Positions 1-12,619 are shown, counted from the first letter of the stretch. The stretch: 64,000 nt of DNA from Zhengitettix transpicula (GCA_037074705.1 JAYJMR010000080.1:1-64000); one strand, 5' to 3'. Notes: generated by a model from the letters alone, not told the origin. Made by a program: numbers and translations.

Positions 1-344
1 TTCGACGACAAGTTTGGAATTTCACCAACCAAGAATCTTCAAATAACAAAGCTTATTTCATAATAAATGACTCGTTCTTTATAAAAATTACTCAAACCTG
101 CACTTCTAAAATCTTAATCCATTAATATTAATTAATATATCGTAATATTTCGACGTTTCGACGACAAGTTTGAAATATCACCAACCAAGAATCTTCAAAT
201 AACAAAGTCTTATTTCATAATAATGACTCGTTCTTTATAAAAATTACTCAAACCAGCACTTCTAAAATCTTAATCCATTAATATTAATAAATATATCGTA
301 ATATTTCGACGTTTCGACGACAAGTTTGGAATTTCACCAACCAA

Positions 345-352
345 GAATCTTC
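345..352. other. Heat-shock-element-like GAATCTTC pair, one per monomer
   Basis: GAATCTTC fits nGAAnnTTCn, the two-subunit inverted core bound by heat-shock factor. It lies at monomer positions 33-40, within the conserved half, and recurs in nearly every unit. The neighbouring five-base blocks do not continue the alternating pattern, so only two subunits are present, fewer than the three usually needed for strong HSF binding. Variants GAATGTTC, GAATCTTG and GAATCTTT occur in some units. A chance match is plausible. Confidence 0.25.
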
Positions 353-392
353 AAATAACAAAGTCTTATTTCATAATAAATGACTCGTTCTT

Positions 393-400
393 TATAAAAA
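393..400 (+). promoter_or_regulatory. TATA-box-like TATAAAAA, one per monomer
   Basis: TATAAAAA (monomer positions 81-88) matches the eukaryotic TATA consensus and recurs in most units. A recurrent subtype with T at position 82 reads CTTTTTAAAAATTAG and loses it, for example near 2749, 9337, 10438, 15619, 34453 and 58027. Many satellites are transcribed at low level, but in 73% A+T DNA this match may mean nothing. No initiator or other promoter part is evident. Confidence 0.15.
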
Positions 401-437
401 TTACTCAAACCAGCACTTCTAAAATCTTAATCCATTA

Positions 438-451
438 ATATTAATTAATAT
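438..451. other. 14-bp perfect AT palindrome, one per monomer
   Basis: ATATTAATTAATAT is a perfect 14-bp inverted repeat, centred between 444 and 445 (monomer positions 126-139). It recurs in most monomers. Recurrent variants break it: T-to-C at position 129 (ACTAATT), AACTAAT, ATTATTTAAT, ATAATTATTAAT and ATTATATAAT; the last two make different AT palindromes. Short dyads of this kind are common in centromeric satellites and could extrude or bind AT-hook proteins, but nothing in the sequence proves either. Such a sequence is also easy to form by chance in AT-rich DNA. Confidence 0.85.
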
Positions 452-460
452 ATCGTAATA

Positions 461-476
461 TTTCGACGTTTCGACG
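461..476 (+). repeat. Internal 8-bp direct repeat TTTCGACG x2 at the unit junction
   Basis: Two adjacent copies of TTTCGACG (461-468 and 469-476) span the chosen monomer boundary and recur in essentially every unit. They hold four of the six consensus CpGs. Two monomers in the window have lost exactly one copy (the single remaining copies are at 8630-8637 and 59824-59831), as expected from slippage or recombination between the 8-bp repeats. This is the most CpG-dense part of an otherwise AT-rich monomer. Confidence 0.92.
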
Positions 477-479
477 ACA

Positions 480-3400
480 AGTTTGGAATTTCACCAACCA
501 AGAATCTTCAAATAACAAAGTTTTATTTCATAATAAATGACTCGTTCTTTATAAAAATTACTCAAACCAGCACTTCTAAAATCTTAATCCATTAATATTA
601 ATTAATATATCGTAATATTTCGACGTTTCGACGACAAGTTAGGAATTTCACCAACCAAGAATCTTCAAATAACAAAGTCTTAGTTCATAATAAATGACTC
701 GTTCTTTATAAAAATTACTCAAACCTGCACTTCTAAAATCTTAATCCATTAATATTAATTAATATATCGTAATATTTCGACGTTTCGACGACAAGTTTGG
801 AATTTCACCAACCAAGAATCTTCAAATAACAAAGTCTTATTTCATAATAAATGACTCGTTCTTTATAAAAATTACTCAAACCAGCACTTCTAAAATCTTA
901 ATCCATTAATATTAATTAATATATCGTAATATTTCGACGTTTCGACGACAAGTTTGGAATTTCACCAACCAAGAATCTTCAAATAACAAAGTCTTATTAC
1001 ATAATAAATGACTCGTTCTTTATAAAAATTACTCAAACCAGCACTTCTAAAATCTTAATCCATTAATATTAATTAATATATCGTAATATTTCGACGTTTC
1101 GACGACAAGTTTGGAATTTCACCAACCAAGAATCTTCAAATAACAAAGTCTTATTTCATAATAAATGACTCGTTCTTTATAAAAATTACTCAATACAGCA
1201 CTTCTCAAATCTTAATCCATTAATATTAATTAATATATCGTAATATTTCGACGTTTCGACGACAAGTTTGGAATTTCACCAACCAAGAATCTTCAAATAA
1301 CAAAGTCTTATTTCATAATAAATGACTCGTTCTTTATAAAAATTACTCAAACCTGCACTTCTAAAATCTTAATCCATTAATATTAATTAATATATCGTAA
1401 TATTTCGACGTTTCGACGACAAGTTTGGAATTTCACCAACCAAGAATCTTCAAAAAACAAAGTCTTATTTCATAATAAATGACTCGTTCTTTATAAAAAT
1501 TACTTAAACCTGCACTTCTAAAATCTTAATCCATTAATATTAATTAATATATCGTAATATTTCGACGTTTCGACGACAAGTTTGGAATTTCACCAACCAA
1601 GAATCTTCAAATAACAAAGTCTTATTTCATAATAAATGACTCGTTCTTTATAAAAATTACTCAAACCAGCACTTCTAAAATCTTAATCCATTAATATTAA
1701 TTAATATATCGTAATATTTCGACGTTTCGACGACAAGTTTGAAATTTCACCAACCAAGAATCTTCAAATAACAAAGTCTTATTTCATAATAAATGACTCG
1801 TTCTTTATAAAAATTACTCAAACCAGCACTTCTAAAATCTTAATCCATTAATATTAATTAATATATCGTAATATTTCGACGTTTCGACGACAAGTTTGGA
1901 ATTTCACCAACCAAGAATCTTCAAATAACAAAGTCTTATTTCATAATAAATGACTCGTTCTTTATAAAAAATTACTCAAACCAGCACTTCTAAAATCTTA
2001 ATCCATTAATATTAATTAATATATCGTAATATTTCGACGTTTCGACGACAAGTTTGGAATTTCACCAACCAAGAATCTTCAAATAACAAAGTCTTATTTC
2101 ATAATAAATGACTCGTTCTTTATAAAAATTACTCAAACCAGCACTTCTAAAATCTTAATCCATTAATATTAATTAATATATCGTAAAATTTCGACGTTTC
2201 GACGACAAGTTTGGAATTTCACCAACCAAGAATCTTCAAATAACAAAGTCTTATTTCATAATAAATGACTCGTTCTTTATAAAAATTACTCAAACCAGCA
2301 CTTCTAAAATCTTAATCTATTAATACTAATTAATATATCATAATATTTCGACGTTTCGACGACAAGTTTGGAATTTCACCAACCAAGAATCTTCAAATAA
2401 CAAAGTCTTATTTCATAATAAATGATTCGTTCTTTATAAAAATTACTCAAACCTGCACTTCTAAAATCTTAATCTATTAATATTAATTAATATATCATAA
2501 TATTTCGACGTTTCGACGACAAGTTTGGAATTTCACCAACCAAGAATCTTCAAATAACAAAGTCTTATTTCATAATAAATGACTCGTTCTTTATAAAAAT
2601 TACTCAAACCAGCCCTTCTAAAATCTTAATCTATTAATATTAATTAATATATCAAAATATTACGACGTTTCGACGACAAGTTTGGAATTTCACCAACCAA
2701 GAATCTTTAAATAACAAAGTCTTATTTCATAATAAATGACTCGTTCTTTTTAAAAATTAGTCAAACCTGCACTTCTAAAATCTTAATCTATTAATATTAA
2801 TTAATATATCGTAATATTTCGACGTTTCGACGACAACTTTGGAATTTCACCAACTAAGAATCTTCAAATAACAAAGTCTTATTTCATAATAAATGACTCG
2901 TTCTTTATAAAAATTACTCAAACCTGCACTTCTAAAATCTTCATCCATTAATATTAATTAATATATCGTAATATTTCGACGTTTCGACGACAAGTTTGGA
3001 ATTTCACCAACCAAGAATCTTCAAATAACAAAGTCTTATTTCATAATAAATGACTCGTTCTTTATAAAAATTACTCAAACCTGCACTTCTAAAATCTTAA
3101 TCCATTAATATTAATTAATATATCGTAATATTTCGACGTTTCGACGACAAGTTTGGAATTTCACCAACCAAGAATCTTCAAATAACAAAGTCTTATTTCA
3201 TAATAAATGACTCGTACTTTATAAAAATTACTCAAACCAGCACTTCTAAAATCTTAATCCATTAATATTAATTAATATATCGTAATATTTCGACGTTTCG
3301 ACGACAAGTTTGGAATTTCACCAACCAAGAATCTTCAAATAACAAAGTTTTATTTCATAATAAATGACTCGTTCTTTATAAAAATTACTCATACCAGCAC

Positions 3401-5990
3401 TTCTAAAATCTTAATCCATTAATATTAATTAATATATCGTAATATTTCGACGTTTCGACGACAAGTTAGGAATTTCACCAACCAAGAATCTTCAAATAAC
3501 AAAGTCTTATTTCATAATAAATGACTCGTTCTTTATAAAAATTACTCAAACCTACACTTCTAAAATCTTAATCCATTAATATTAATTAATATATCGTAAT
3601 ATTTCGACGTTTCGACGACAAGTTTGGAATTTCACCAACCAAGAATCTTCAAATAACAAAGTCTTATTTCATAATAAATGACTCGTTCTTTATAAAAATT
3701 ACTCAAACCTGCACTTCTAAAATCTTATTTCATTAATATTAATTAATATATCCCAATATTTCGACGTTTCGACGACAAGTTTGGAATTTCACCAACCAAG
3801 AATCTTCAAATAACAAAGTCTTATTTCATAATAAATGACTCGTTCTTTATAAAAATTACTCAAACCTGCACTTCTAAAATCTTAATCCATTAATATTAAT
3901 TAATATATCGTAATCGTAATATTTCGACGTTTCGACGACAAGTTTGGAATTTCACCAACCAAGAATCTTCAAATAACAAAGTCTTATTTCATAATAAATG
4001 ACTCGTTCTTTATAAAATTACTCAATACAGCACTTCTCAAATCTTAATCCATTAATATTAATTAATATATCGTAATATTTCGACGTTTCGACGACAAGTT
4101 TGGAATTTCACCAACCAAGAATCTTCAAATAACAAAGTCTTATTTCATAATAAATGACTCGTTCTTTATAAAAATTACTCAAACCAGCACTTCTAAAATC
4201 TTAATCTATTAATATTAATTAATATATCCCAATATTTCGACGTTTCGACGACAAGTTTGGAATTTCACCAACCAAGAATCTTCAAATAACAAAGTCTTAT
4301 TTCATAATAAATGACTCGTTCTTTATAAAAATTACTCAAACCTGCACTTCTAAAATCTTAATCTATTAATATTAATTAATATATCGTAATATTTCGACGT
4401 TTCGACGACAAGTTTGGAATTTCACCAACCAAGAATCTTCAAATAACAAAGTCTTATTTCATAATAAATGACTCGTTCTTTATAAAAATTACTCAAACCT
4501 GCACTTCTAAAATCTTAATCCATTAATATTAACTAATATATCGTAATATTTCGACGTTTCGACGACAAGTTTGGAATTTCACCAACCAAGAATCTTCAAA
4601 TAACAAAGTCTTATTTCATAATAAATGACTCGTTCTTTATAAAAATTACTCAAACCAGCACTTCTAAAATCTTAATCCATTAATATTAATTAATATATCG
4701 TAATATTTCGACGTTTCGACGACAAGTTTGAAATTTCACCAACCAAGAATCTTCAAATAACAAAGTCTTATTTCATAATAAATGACTCGTTCTTTATAAA
4801 AATTACTCAAACCAGCACTTCTAAAATCTTAATCCATTAATATTAATTAATATATCGTAATATTTCGACGTTTCGACGACAAGTTTGGAATTTCACCAAC
4901 CAAGAATCTTCAAATAACAAAGTCTTATTTCATAATAAATGACTCGTTCTTTATAAAAATTACTCAAACCAGCACTTCTAAAATCTTAATCCATTAATAT
5001 TAATTAATATATCGTAATATTTCGACGTTTCGACGACAAGTTTGGAATTTCACCAACCAAGAATCTTCAAATAACAAAGTCTTATTTCATAATAAATGAC
5101 TCGTTCTTTATAAAAATTACTCAAACCAGCACTTCTAAAATCTTAATCCCTTAATATTAATTAATATATCGTAATATTTCGACGTTTCGACGACAAGTTT
5201 GGAATTTCACCAACCAAGAATCTTCAAATAACAAAGTCTTATTTCATAATAAATGACTCGTTGTTTATAAAAATTACTCAAACCAGCACTTCTAAAATCT
5301 TAATCTATTAATACTAATTAATATATCATAATATTTCGACGTTTCGACGACAAGTTTGGAATTTCACCAACCAAGAATCTTCAAATAACAAAGTCTTATT
5401 TCATAATAAATGATTCGTTCTTTATAAAAATTACTCAAACCTGCACTTCTAAAATCTTAATCTATTAATATTAATTAATATATCATAATATTTCGACGTT
5501 TCGACGACAAGTTTGGAATTTCACCAACCAAGAATCTTCAAATAACAAAGTCTTATTTCATAATAAATGACTCGTTCTTTATAAAAATTACTCAAACCAG
5601 CCCTTCTAAAATCTTAATCTATTAATATTATTTAATATATCAAAATATTACGACGTTTCGACGACAAGTTTGGAATTTCACCAACCAAGAATCTTTAAAT
5701 AACAAAGTCTTATTTCATAATAAATGACTCGTTCTTTTTAAAAATTAGTCAAACCTGCACTTCTAAAATCTTAATCTATTAATATTAATTAATATATCGT
5801 AATATTTCGACGTTTCGACGACAAGTTTGGAATTTCACCAACTAAGAATCTTCAAATAACAAAGTCTTATTTCATAATAAATGACTCGTTCTTTATAAAA
5901 ATTACTCAAACCTGCACTTCTAAAATCTTCAACCATTAATATTAATTAATATATCGTAATATTTCGACGTTTCGACGACAAGTTTGGAAT
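480..5990 (+). repeat. 18/19-monomer segment present twice (about 0.5-3.0 and 3.3-6.0 kb)
   Basis: Rare variants reappear in order at an offset of 18 or 19 monomers. GTTAGG at 638 recurs at 3465 (18 x 157 + 1), and CAATACAG at 1191 recurs at 4023 (18 x 157 + 6). TAATACTA at 2321 recurs at 5309 (19 x 157 + 5). ACCAGCCC near 2609 and the ATTACGACG variant near 2657 recur near 5597 and 5646. The residuals equal the local indels (+1 at 1969, +6 at 3915, -1 at about 4015). The step from 18 to 19 means one monomer was gained or lost after duplication. Copies have diverged slightly: ACAACTTTGG at 2832 is ACAAGTTTGG in the later copy. Confidence 0.85.
3768..3930 (+). repeat. 163-bp monomer with a 6-bp tandem duplication
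   Basis: CGTAAT is duplicated (3909-3914 and 3915-3920), lengthening this unit from 157 to 163 bp. It looks like a simple replication-slippage event. No other unit in the window carries it, so it arose after the local segmental duplication or was never spread. Confidence 0.93.
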
Positions 5991-7599
5991 TTCACCAACC
6001 AAGAATCTTCAAATAACAAAGTCTTATTTCATAATAAATGACTCGTTCTTTATAAAAATTACTCAAACCTGCACTTCTAAAATCTTAATCCATTAATATT
6101 AATTAATATATCGTAATATTTCGACGTTTCGACGACAAGTTTGGAATTTCACCAACCAAGAATCTTCAAATAACAAAGTTTTATTTCATAATAAATGACT
6201 CGTTCTTTATAAAAATTACTCAAACCTGCACTTCTAAAATCTTAATCCATTAATATCAATTAATATATCGTAATATTTCGACGTTTCGACGACAAGTTTG
6301 GAATTTCACCAACCAAGAATCTTCAAATAACAAAGTCTTATTTCATAATAAATGACTCGTTCTTTATAAAAATTACTCAAACCTGCACTTCTAAAATCTT
6401 AATCCATTAATATTAATTAATATATCGTAATATTTCGACGTTTCGACGAAAAGTTTGGAATTTCACCAACCAAGAATCTTCAAATAACAAAGTCTTATTT
6501 CATAATAAATGACTCGTTCTTTATAAAAATTAGTCAAACCTGCACTTTTAAAATCTTAATCTATTAATATTAATTAATATATCCCAATATTTCGACGTTT
6601 CGACGACAAGTTTGGAATTTCACCAACCAAGAATCTTCAAATAACAAAGTCTTATTTCATAATAAATGATTTGTTCTTTATAAAAATTACTCAAACCTGC
6701 ACTTCTAAAATCTTAATCTATTAATATTAATTAATATATCAAAATATTTCGACGTTTCGACGACAAGTTTGGAATTTCACCAACCAAGAATCTTCAAATA
6801 ACAAAGTCTTATTTCATAATAAATGACTCGTTTTTTTAAAAAATTAGTCAAACCTGCACTTCTAAAATCTTAATCCATTAATATTAATTAATATATCGTA
6901 ATATTTCGACGTTTCGACGACAAGTTTGGAATTTCACCAACCAAGAATCTTCAAATAACAAAGTCTTATTTCATAATAAATGACTCGTTCTTTATAAAAA
7001 TTACTCAAACCTGCACTTCTAAAATCTTAATCCATTAATATTAATTAATATATCGTAATATTTCGACGTTTCGACGACAAGTTTGGATTTTCACCAACCA
7101 AGAATCTTCAAATAACAAAGTCTTATTTCATAATAAATGACTCGTTCTTTATAAAAATTACTCAAACCAGCACTTCTAAAATCTTAATCTATTAATACTA
7201 ATTAATATATCATAATATTTCGACGTTTCGTCGACAAGTTTGGAATTTCACCAACCAAGAATCTTCAAATAACAAAGTCTTATTTCATAATAAATGATTC
7301 GTTCTTTATAAAAATTACTCAAACCTGCACTTCTAAAATCTTAATCTAATAATATTAATTAATATATCATAATATTTCGACGTTTCGACGACAAGTTTGG
7401 AATTTCACCAACCAAGAATCTTCAAATAACAAAGTCTTATTTCATAATAAATGACTCGTTCTTTATAAAAATTACTCAAACCAGCACTTCTAAAATCTTT
7501 ATCTATTAATATTAATTAATATATCAAAATATTTCGACGTTTCGACGACAAGTTTGGAATTTCACCAACCAAGAATCTTCAAATAACAAAGTCTTATTT

Positions 7600-9310
7600 C
7601 ATAATAAATGACTCGTTCTTTTATAAATTAGTCAAACCTTTACTTCTAAAATCTTAATCTATTAATATTAATTAATATATCGTAATATTTCGACGTTTCG
7701 ACGACAAGTTTGGAATTTCACCAACCAAGAATCTTCAAATAACAAAGTCTTATTTTATAATAAATGATTCGTTCTTTATAAAAATTACTCAAACCAGCAC
7801 TTCTAAAATCTTCATCCATTAATATTAATTAATATATCGTAATATTTCGACGTTTCGACGACAAGTTTGGAATTTCACCAACCAAGAATCTTCAAATAAC
7901 AAAGTCTTATTTCATAATAAATGACTCGTTCTTTATAAAAATTACTCAAACCAGCACTTCTAAAATCTTAACCCATTAATATTAATTAATATATCGTAAT
8001 ATTTCGACGTTTCGACGACAAGTTTGGAATTTCACCAACCAAGAATCTTCAAATAACAAAGTCTTATTTCATAATAAATGACTCGTTCTTTATAAAAATT
8101 ACTCAAACCAGCACTTCTAAAATCTTAATCCATTAATATTAATTAATATACCGTAATATTTCGACGTTTCGACGACAGGTTTGGAATTTCACCAACCAAG
8201 AATCTTCAAATAACAAAGTCTTATTTCATAATAAATGACTCGTTCTTTATAAAAATTACTCAAACCTGCACTTCTAAAATCTTAATCCATTAATATTAAT
8301 TAATATATCGTAATATTTCGACGTTTCGACGACAAGTTTGTAATTTCACCAACCAAGAATCTTTAAATAACAAAGTCGTATTTCATACTAAATGACTCGT
8401 TCTTTATAAAAATTACTCAAACCAGCACTTTTAAAATCTTAATCCATTAATATTAATTAATATATCGTCATATTTCGACGTTTCGACGACAAGTTTGGAA
8501 TTTCACCAACCAAGAATCTTCAAATAACAAAGTCTTATTTCATAATAAATGACTCGTTCTTTGTAAAAATTACTCAAACCTGCACTTCTAAAATCTTAAT
8601 CCATTAATATTAATTAATATATCGTAATGTTTCGACGACAAGTTTGGAATTTCACCAACCAAGAATCTTCAAATAACAAAGTCTTATTTCATTATAAATG
8701 ACTCGTTCTTTATAAAAATTACTCAAACCTGCACTTCTAAAATCTTAATCCATTAATATTAATTAATATATCGTAATATTTCGACGTTTCGACGACAAGT
8801 TTGGAATTTCACCAACCAAGAATCTTCAAATAACAAAGTCTTTTTTCATAATAAATGACTCGTTCTTTATAAAAATTAGTCAAACCTGCACTTTTAAAAT
8901 CTTAATCTATTAATATTAATTCATATATCCCAATATTTCGACGTTTCGACGACAAGTTTGGAATTTCACCAACCAAGAATCTTCAAATAACAAAGTCTTA
9001 TTTCATAATAAATGACTCGTTCTTTATAAAAATTACTCAAACCAGCACTTCTAAAATCTTAATCTATTAATACTTATTAATATATCATAATATTTCGACG
9101 TTTCGACGACAAGTTTGGAATTTCACCAACCAAGAATCTTCAAATAACAAAGTCTTATTTCATAATAAATGACTCGTTCTTTATAAAAATTACGCAAACC
9201 AGCACTTCTAAAATCTTAATCTATTAATATTAATTAATATATCATAATATTTCGACGTTTCGACGACAAGTTTGGAATATCACCAACCAAGAATCTTCAA
9301 ATAACAAAGT
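7600..9310 (+). repeat. Segmental duplication, first copy (partner about 12.6-14.3 kb)
   Basis: A string of private variants occurs here and again about 5.0 kb downstream. CCTTTACTTC near 7637 matches 12651, and the GACAGG variant at 8174 matches 13502. GTCGTATTT at 8375 matches 13703, CTTTTTTCA at 8840 matches 13862, and TTACGCAAACC near 9190 matches 14212. GGAATATCACC near 9287 also recurs, near 14297. The offset is 32 monomers at both ends but 34 in the middle, so the second copy gained two units and lost two others. One lost unit is the 149-bp monomer at 8482-8630. Confidence 0.85.
8482..8630 (+). repeat. 149-bp monomer, 8-bp deletion between direct repeats
   Basis: This unit ends in ATCGTAATG followed by one TTTCGACG (8630-8637) instead of two. 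The loss is 8 bp, exactly one arm of the internal direct repeat, giving 149 bp. The same kind of event occurs independently at 59676-59824. Slippage or single-strand annealing between the arms explains it. Confidence 0.92.
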
Positions 9311-9839
9311 CTTATTTCATAATAAATGACTCGTTCTTTTTAAAAATTAGTCAAACCTGCACTTCTAAAATCTTAATCTATTAATATTAATTAATATATC
9401 GTAATATTTCGACGTTTCGACGACAAGTTTGAAATTTCACCAACCAAGAATCTTCAAATAACAAAGTCTTATTTCATAATAAATGACTCGTTCTTTATAA
9501 AAATTACTCAAACCTGCACTTCTAAAATCTTAATCCATTAATATTAATTAATATATCGTAATATTTCGACGTTTCGACGACAAGTTTGGAATTTTACCAA
9601 CCAAGGATCTTCAAATAACAAAGTCTTATTTCATAATAAATGACTCGTTCTTTATAAAAATTACTCAAACCAGCACTTCTAAAATCTTAATCCATTAATA
9701 TTAATTAATATATCGTAATATTTCGACGTTTCGACGACAAGTTTGGAATTTCACCAACCAAGAATCTTCAAATAACAAAGTCTTATTTCATAATAAATGA
9801 CTCGTTCTTTATAAAAATTACTCAAACCAGCACTTCTAA

Positions 9840-12030
9840 AATGTTAATCCATTAATATTATTTAATATATCGTAATATTTCGACGTTTCGACGACAAGTT
9901 TGGAATTTCACCAACCAAGAATCTTCAAATAACAAAGTCTTATTTCATAATAAATGATTCGTTCTTTATAAAAATTACTCTAACCAGCACTTCTAAAATC
10001 TTTATCTATTAATATTATTTAATATATCATAATATTTCGACGTTTCGACGACAAGTTTGGAATTTCACCAACCAAGAATCTTCAAATAACAAAGTCTTAT
10101 TTCATAATAAATGACTCGTTCTTTATAAAAATTACTCAAACCAGCACTTCTAAAATCTTTATCTATTAATATTAATTAATATATCAAAATATTTCGACGT
10201 TTCGACGACAAGTTTGGAATTTCACCAACCAAGAATCTTCAAATATCAAAGTCTTATTTCATAATAAATGACTCGTTCTTTATAAAAATTTCTCAAACCA
10301 GCACTTCTAAAATCTTTATCTATTAATATTAATTAATATATCAAAATATTTCGACGTTTCGACGACAAGTTTGGAATTTCACCAACCAAGAATCTTCAAA
10401 TAACAAAGTCTTATTTCATAATAAATGACTCGTTCTTTTTAAAAATTAGTCAAACCTGCACTTCTAAAATCTTTATCTATTAATATTAATTAATATATCA
10501 AAATATTTCGACGTTTCGACGACAAGTTTGGAATTTCACCAACCAAGAATCTTCAAATAACAAAGTCTTATTTCATAATAAATGACTCGTTCTTTTTAAA
10601 AATTAGTCAAACCTGCACTTCTAAAATCTTAATCTATTAATATTAATTAATATATCGTAATATTTCGACGTTTCGACGACAAGTTTGGAATTTCACCAAC
10701 CAAGAATCTTCAAATAACAAAGTCTTATTTCATAATAAATGACTCGTTCTTTATAAAAATTACTCAAACCTGCACTTCTAAAATCTTAATCCATTAATAT
10801 TAATTAATATATCGTAATATTTCGACGTTTCGACGACAAGTTTGGAATTTCACCAACCAAGAATCTTCAAATAACAAAGTCTTATTTCATAATAAATGAC
10901 TCGTTCTTTATAAAAATTACTCAAACCTGCACTTCTAAAATGTTAATCCATTAATATTATTTAATATATCGTAATATTTCGACGTTTCGACGACAAGTTT
11001 GGAATTTCACCAACCAAGAATCTTCAAATAACAAAGTCTTATTTCATAATAAATGATTCGTTCTTTATAAAAATTACTCTAACCAGCACTTCTAAAATCT
11101 TTATCTATTAATATTAATTAATATATCATAATATTTCGACGTTTCGACGACAAGTTTGGAATTTCACCAACCAAGAATCTTCAAATAACAAAGTCTTATT
11201 TCATAATAAATTACTCGTTCTTTATAAAAATTACTCAAACCAGCACTTCTAAAATCTTTATCTATTAATATTAATTAATATATCAAAATATTTCGACGTT
11301 TCGACGACAAGTTTGGAATTTCACCAACCAAGAATCTTCAAATATCAAAGTCTTATTTCATAATAAATGACTCGTTCTTTATAAAAATTTCTCAAACCAG
11401 CACTTCTAAAATCTTTATCTATTAATATTAATTAATATATCAAATATTTCGACGTTTCGACGACAAGTTTGGAATTTCACCAACCAAGAATCTTCAAATA
11501 ACAAAGTCTTATTTCATAATAAATGACTCGTTCTTTTAAAAATTAGTCAAACCTGCACTTCTAAAATCTTAATCTATTAATATTAATTAATATATCGTAA
11601 TATTTCGACGTTTCGACGACAAGTTTGGAATTTCACCAACCAAGAATCTTCAAATAACAAAGTCTTATTTCATAATAAATGACTCGTTCTTTATAAAAAT
11701 TACTCAAACCAGCACTTCTAAAATCTTAATCTATTAATATTAACTAATATATCAAAATATTTCGACGTTTCGACGACAAGTTTGGAATTTCACCAACCAA
11801 GAATCTTCGAATAACAAAGTCTTATTTCATAATAAATGACTCGTTCTTTTTAAAAATTAGTCAAACCTGCACTTCTAAAATCTTAATCTATTAATATTAA
11901 TTAATATATCGTAATATTTCGACGTTTCGACGACAAGTTTGGAATTTCACCAACCAAGAATCTTCAAATAACAAAGTCTTATTTCATAATAAATGACTCG
12001 TTCTTTATAAAAATTACTCAAACCAGCACT
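9840..12030 (+). repeat. 7-monomer tandem higher-order repeat (period 1,099 bp)
   Basis: ATGTTAATCC at 9841 recurs at 10940, exactly 7 x 157 bp on. The following variants repeat in the same order: ATTATTTAAT, then GATTCG with CTCTAACC, then a run of units with CTTTATC and ATCAAAAT, then AATATCAAAG (10243 and 11342) with AATTTCTCAAACC. The second copy has two 1-bp deletions (about 11443 and 11535). The same variant string reappears at about 15.97-16.3 kb and 28.36-28.7 kb. Confidence 0.82.
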
Positions 12031-12619
12031 TCTAAAATCTTAATCTATTAATACTAATTAATATATCATAATATTTAGACGTTTCGACGACAAGTTTGGA
12101 ATTTCACCAACCAAGAATCTTCAAATAACAAAGTCTTATTTCATAATAAATGACTCGTTCTTTATAAAAATAACTCAAACCAGCACTTCTAAAATCTTTA
12201 TCTATTAATATTAATTAATATATCAAAATATTTCGACGTTTCGACGACAAGTTTAGAATTTCACCAACCAAGAATCTTCAAATAACAAAGTCTTATTTCA
12301 TAATAAATGACTCGTTCTTTATAAAAATTACTCAAACCAGCACTTCTAAAATCTTAATCTAATAATATTAATTAATATATCATAATATTTCGACGTTTCG
12401 ACGACAAGTTTGGAATTTCACCAACCAAGAATCTTCAAATAACAAAGTCTTATTTCATAATAAATGACTCGTTCTTTATAAAAATTACTCAAACCAGCAC
12501 TTCTAAAATCTTTATCTATTAATATTAATTAATATATCAAAATATTTCGACGTTTCGACGACAAGTTTGGAATTTCACCAACCAAGAATCTTCAAATAAC
12601 AAAGTCTTATTTCATAATA

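Larger units (their letters stand above)
313..469 (+). repeat. Representative full-length monomer (reference for monomer coordinates)
   Basis: This unit has the canonical 157-bp length; the first two units of the window (1-156 and 157-312) each lack one base. Reading from TTCGACGACAAG, positions 1-71 form a nearly invariant half holding a CCAACCAAG core. Positions 72-145 carry most array-wide variation: 72 C/T, 82 A/T, 92 C/G, 100 T/A (CCTGCACTT or CCAGCACTT), 121 C/T, 129 T/C, and 143-144 as GT, CC, AA or AT. It contains no usable reading frame. The single forward ATG (380-382) reaches a stop after five codons, and the reverse-strand ATGs stop after two. Because 157 is not a multiple of 3, any frame crossing units meets stops from all three phases. 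Confidence 0.97.

Noticed and set aside
380..397. Possible small ORFs starting at the recurring ATG
   Set aside because: The forward ATG codes five residues before TAA, and the reverse-strand ATGs stop after two codons. The 157-bp period shifts frame each unit and every phase meets stops, so no coding region is supported anywhere.
461..480. CENP-B box in the TTTCGACG region
   Set aside because: The core pattern TTCGnnnnAnnCGGG is not met on either strand: no CGGG occurs in the consensus and the required A after TTCGnnnn is absent.
469..480. RNA polymerase III B box (SINE or tRNA-derived origin)
   Set aside because: GTTTCGACGAC resembles GGTTCGANTCC only loosely, with no A box upstream, no tRNA-like fold and no poly-A tail or target-site duplications.
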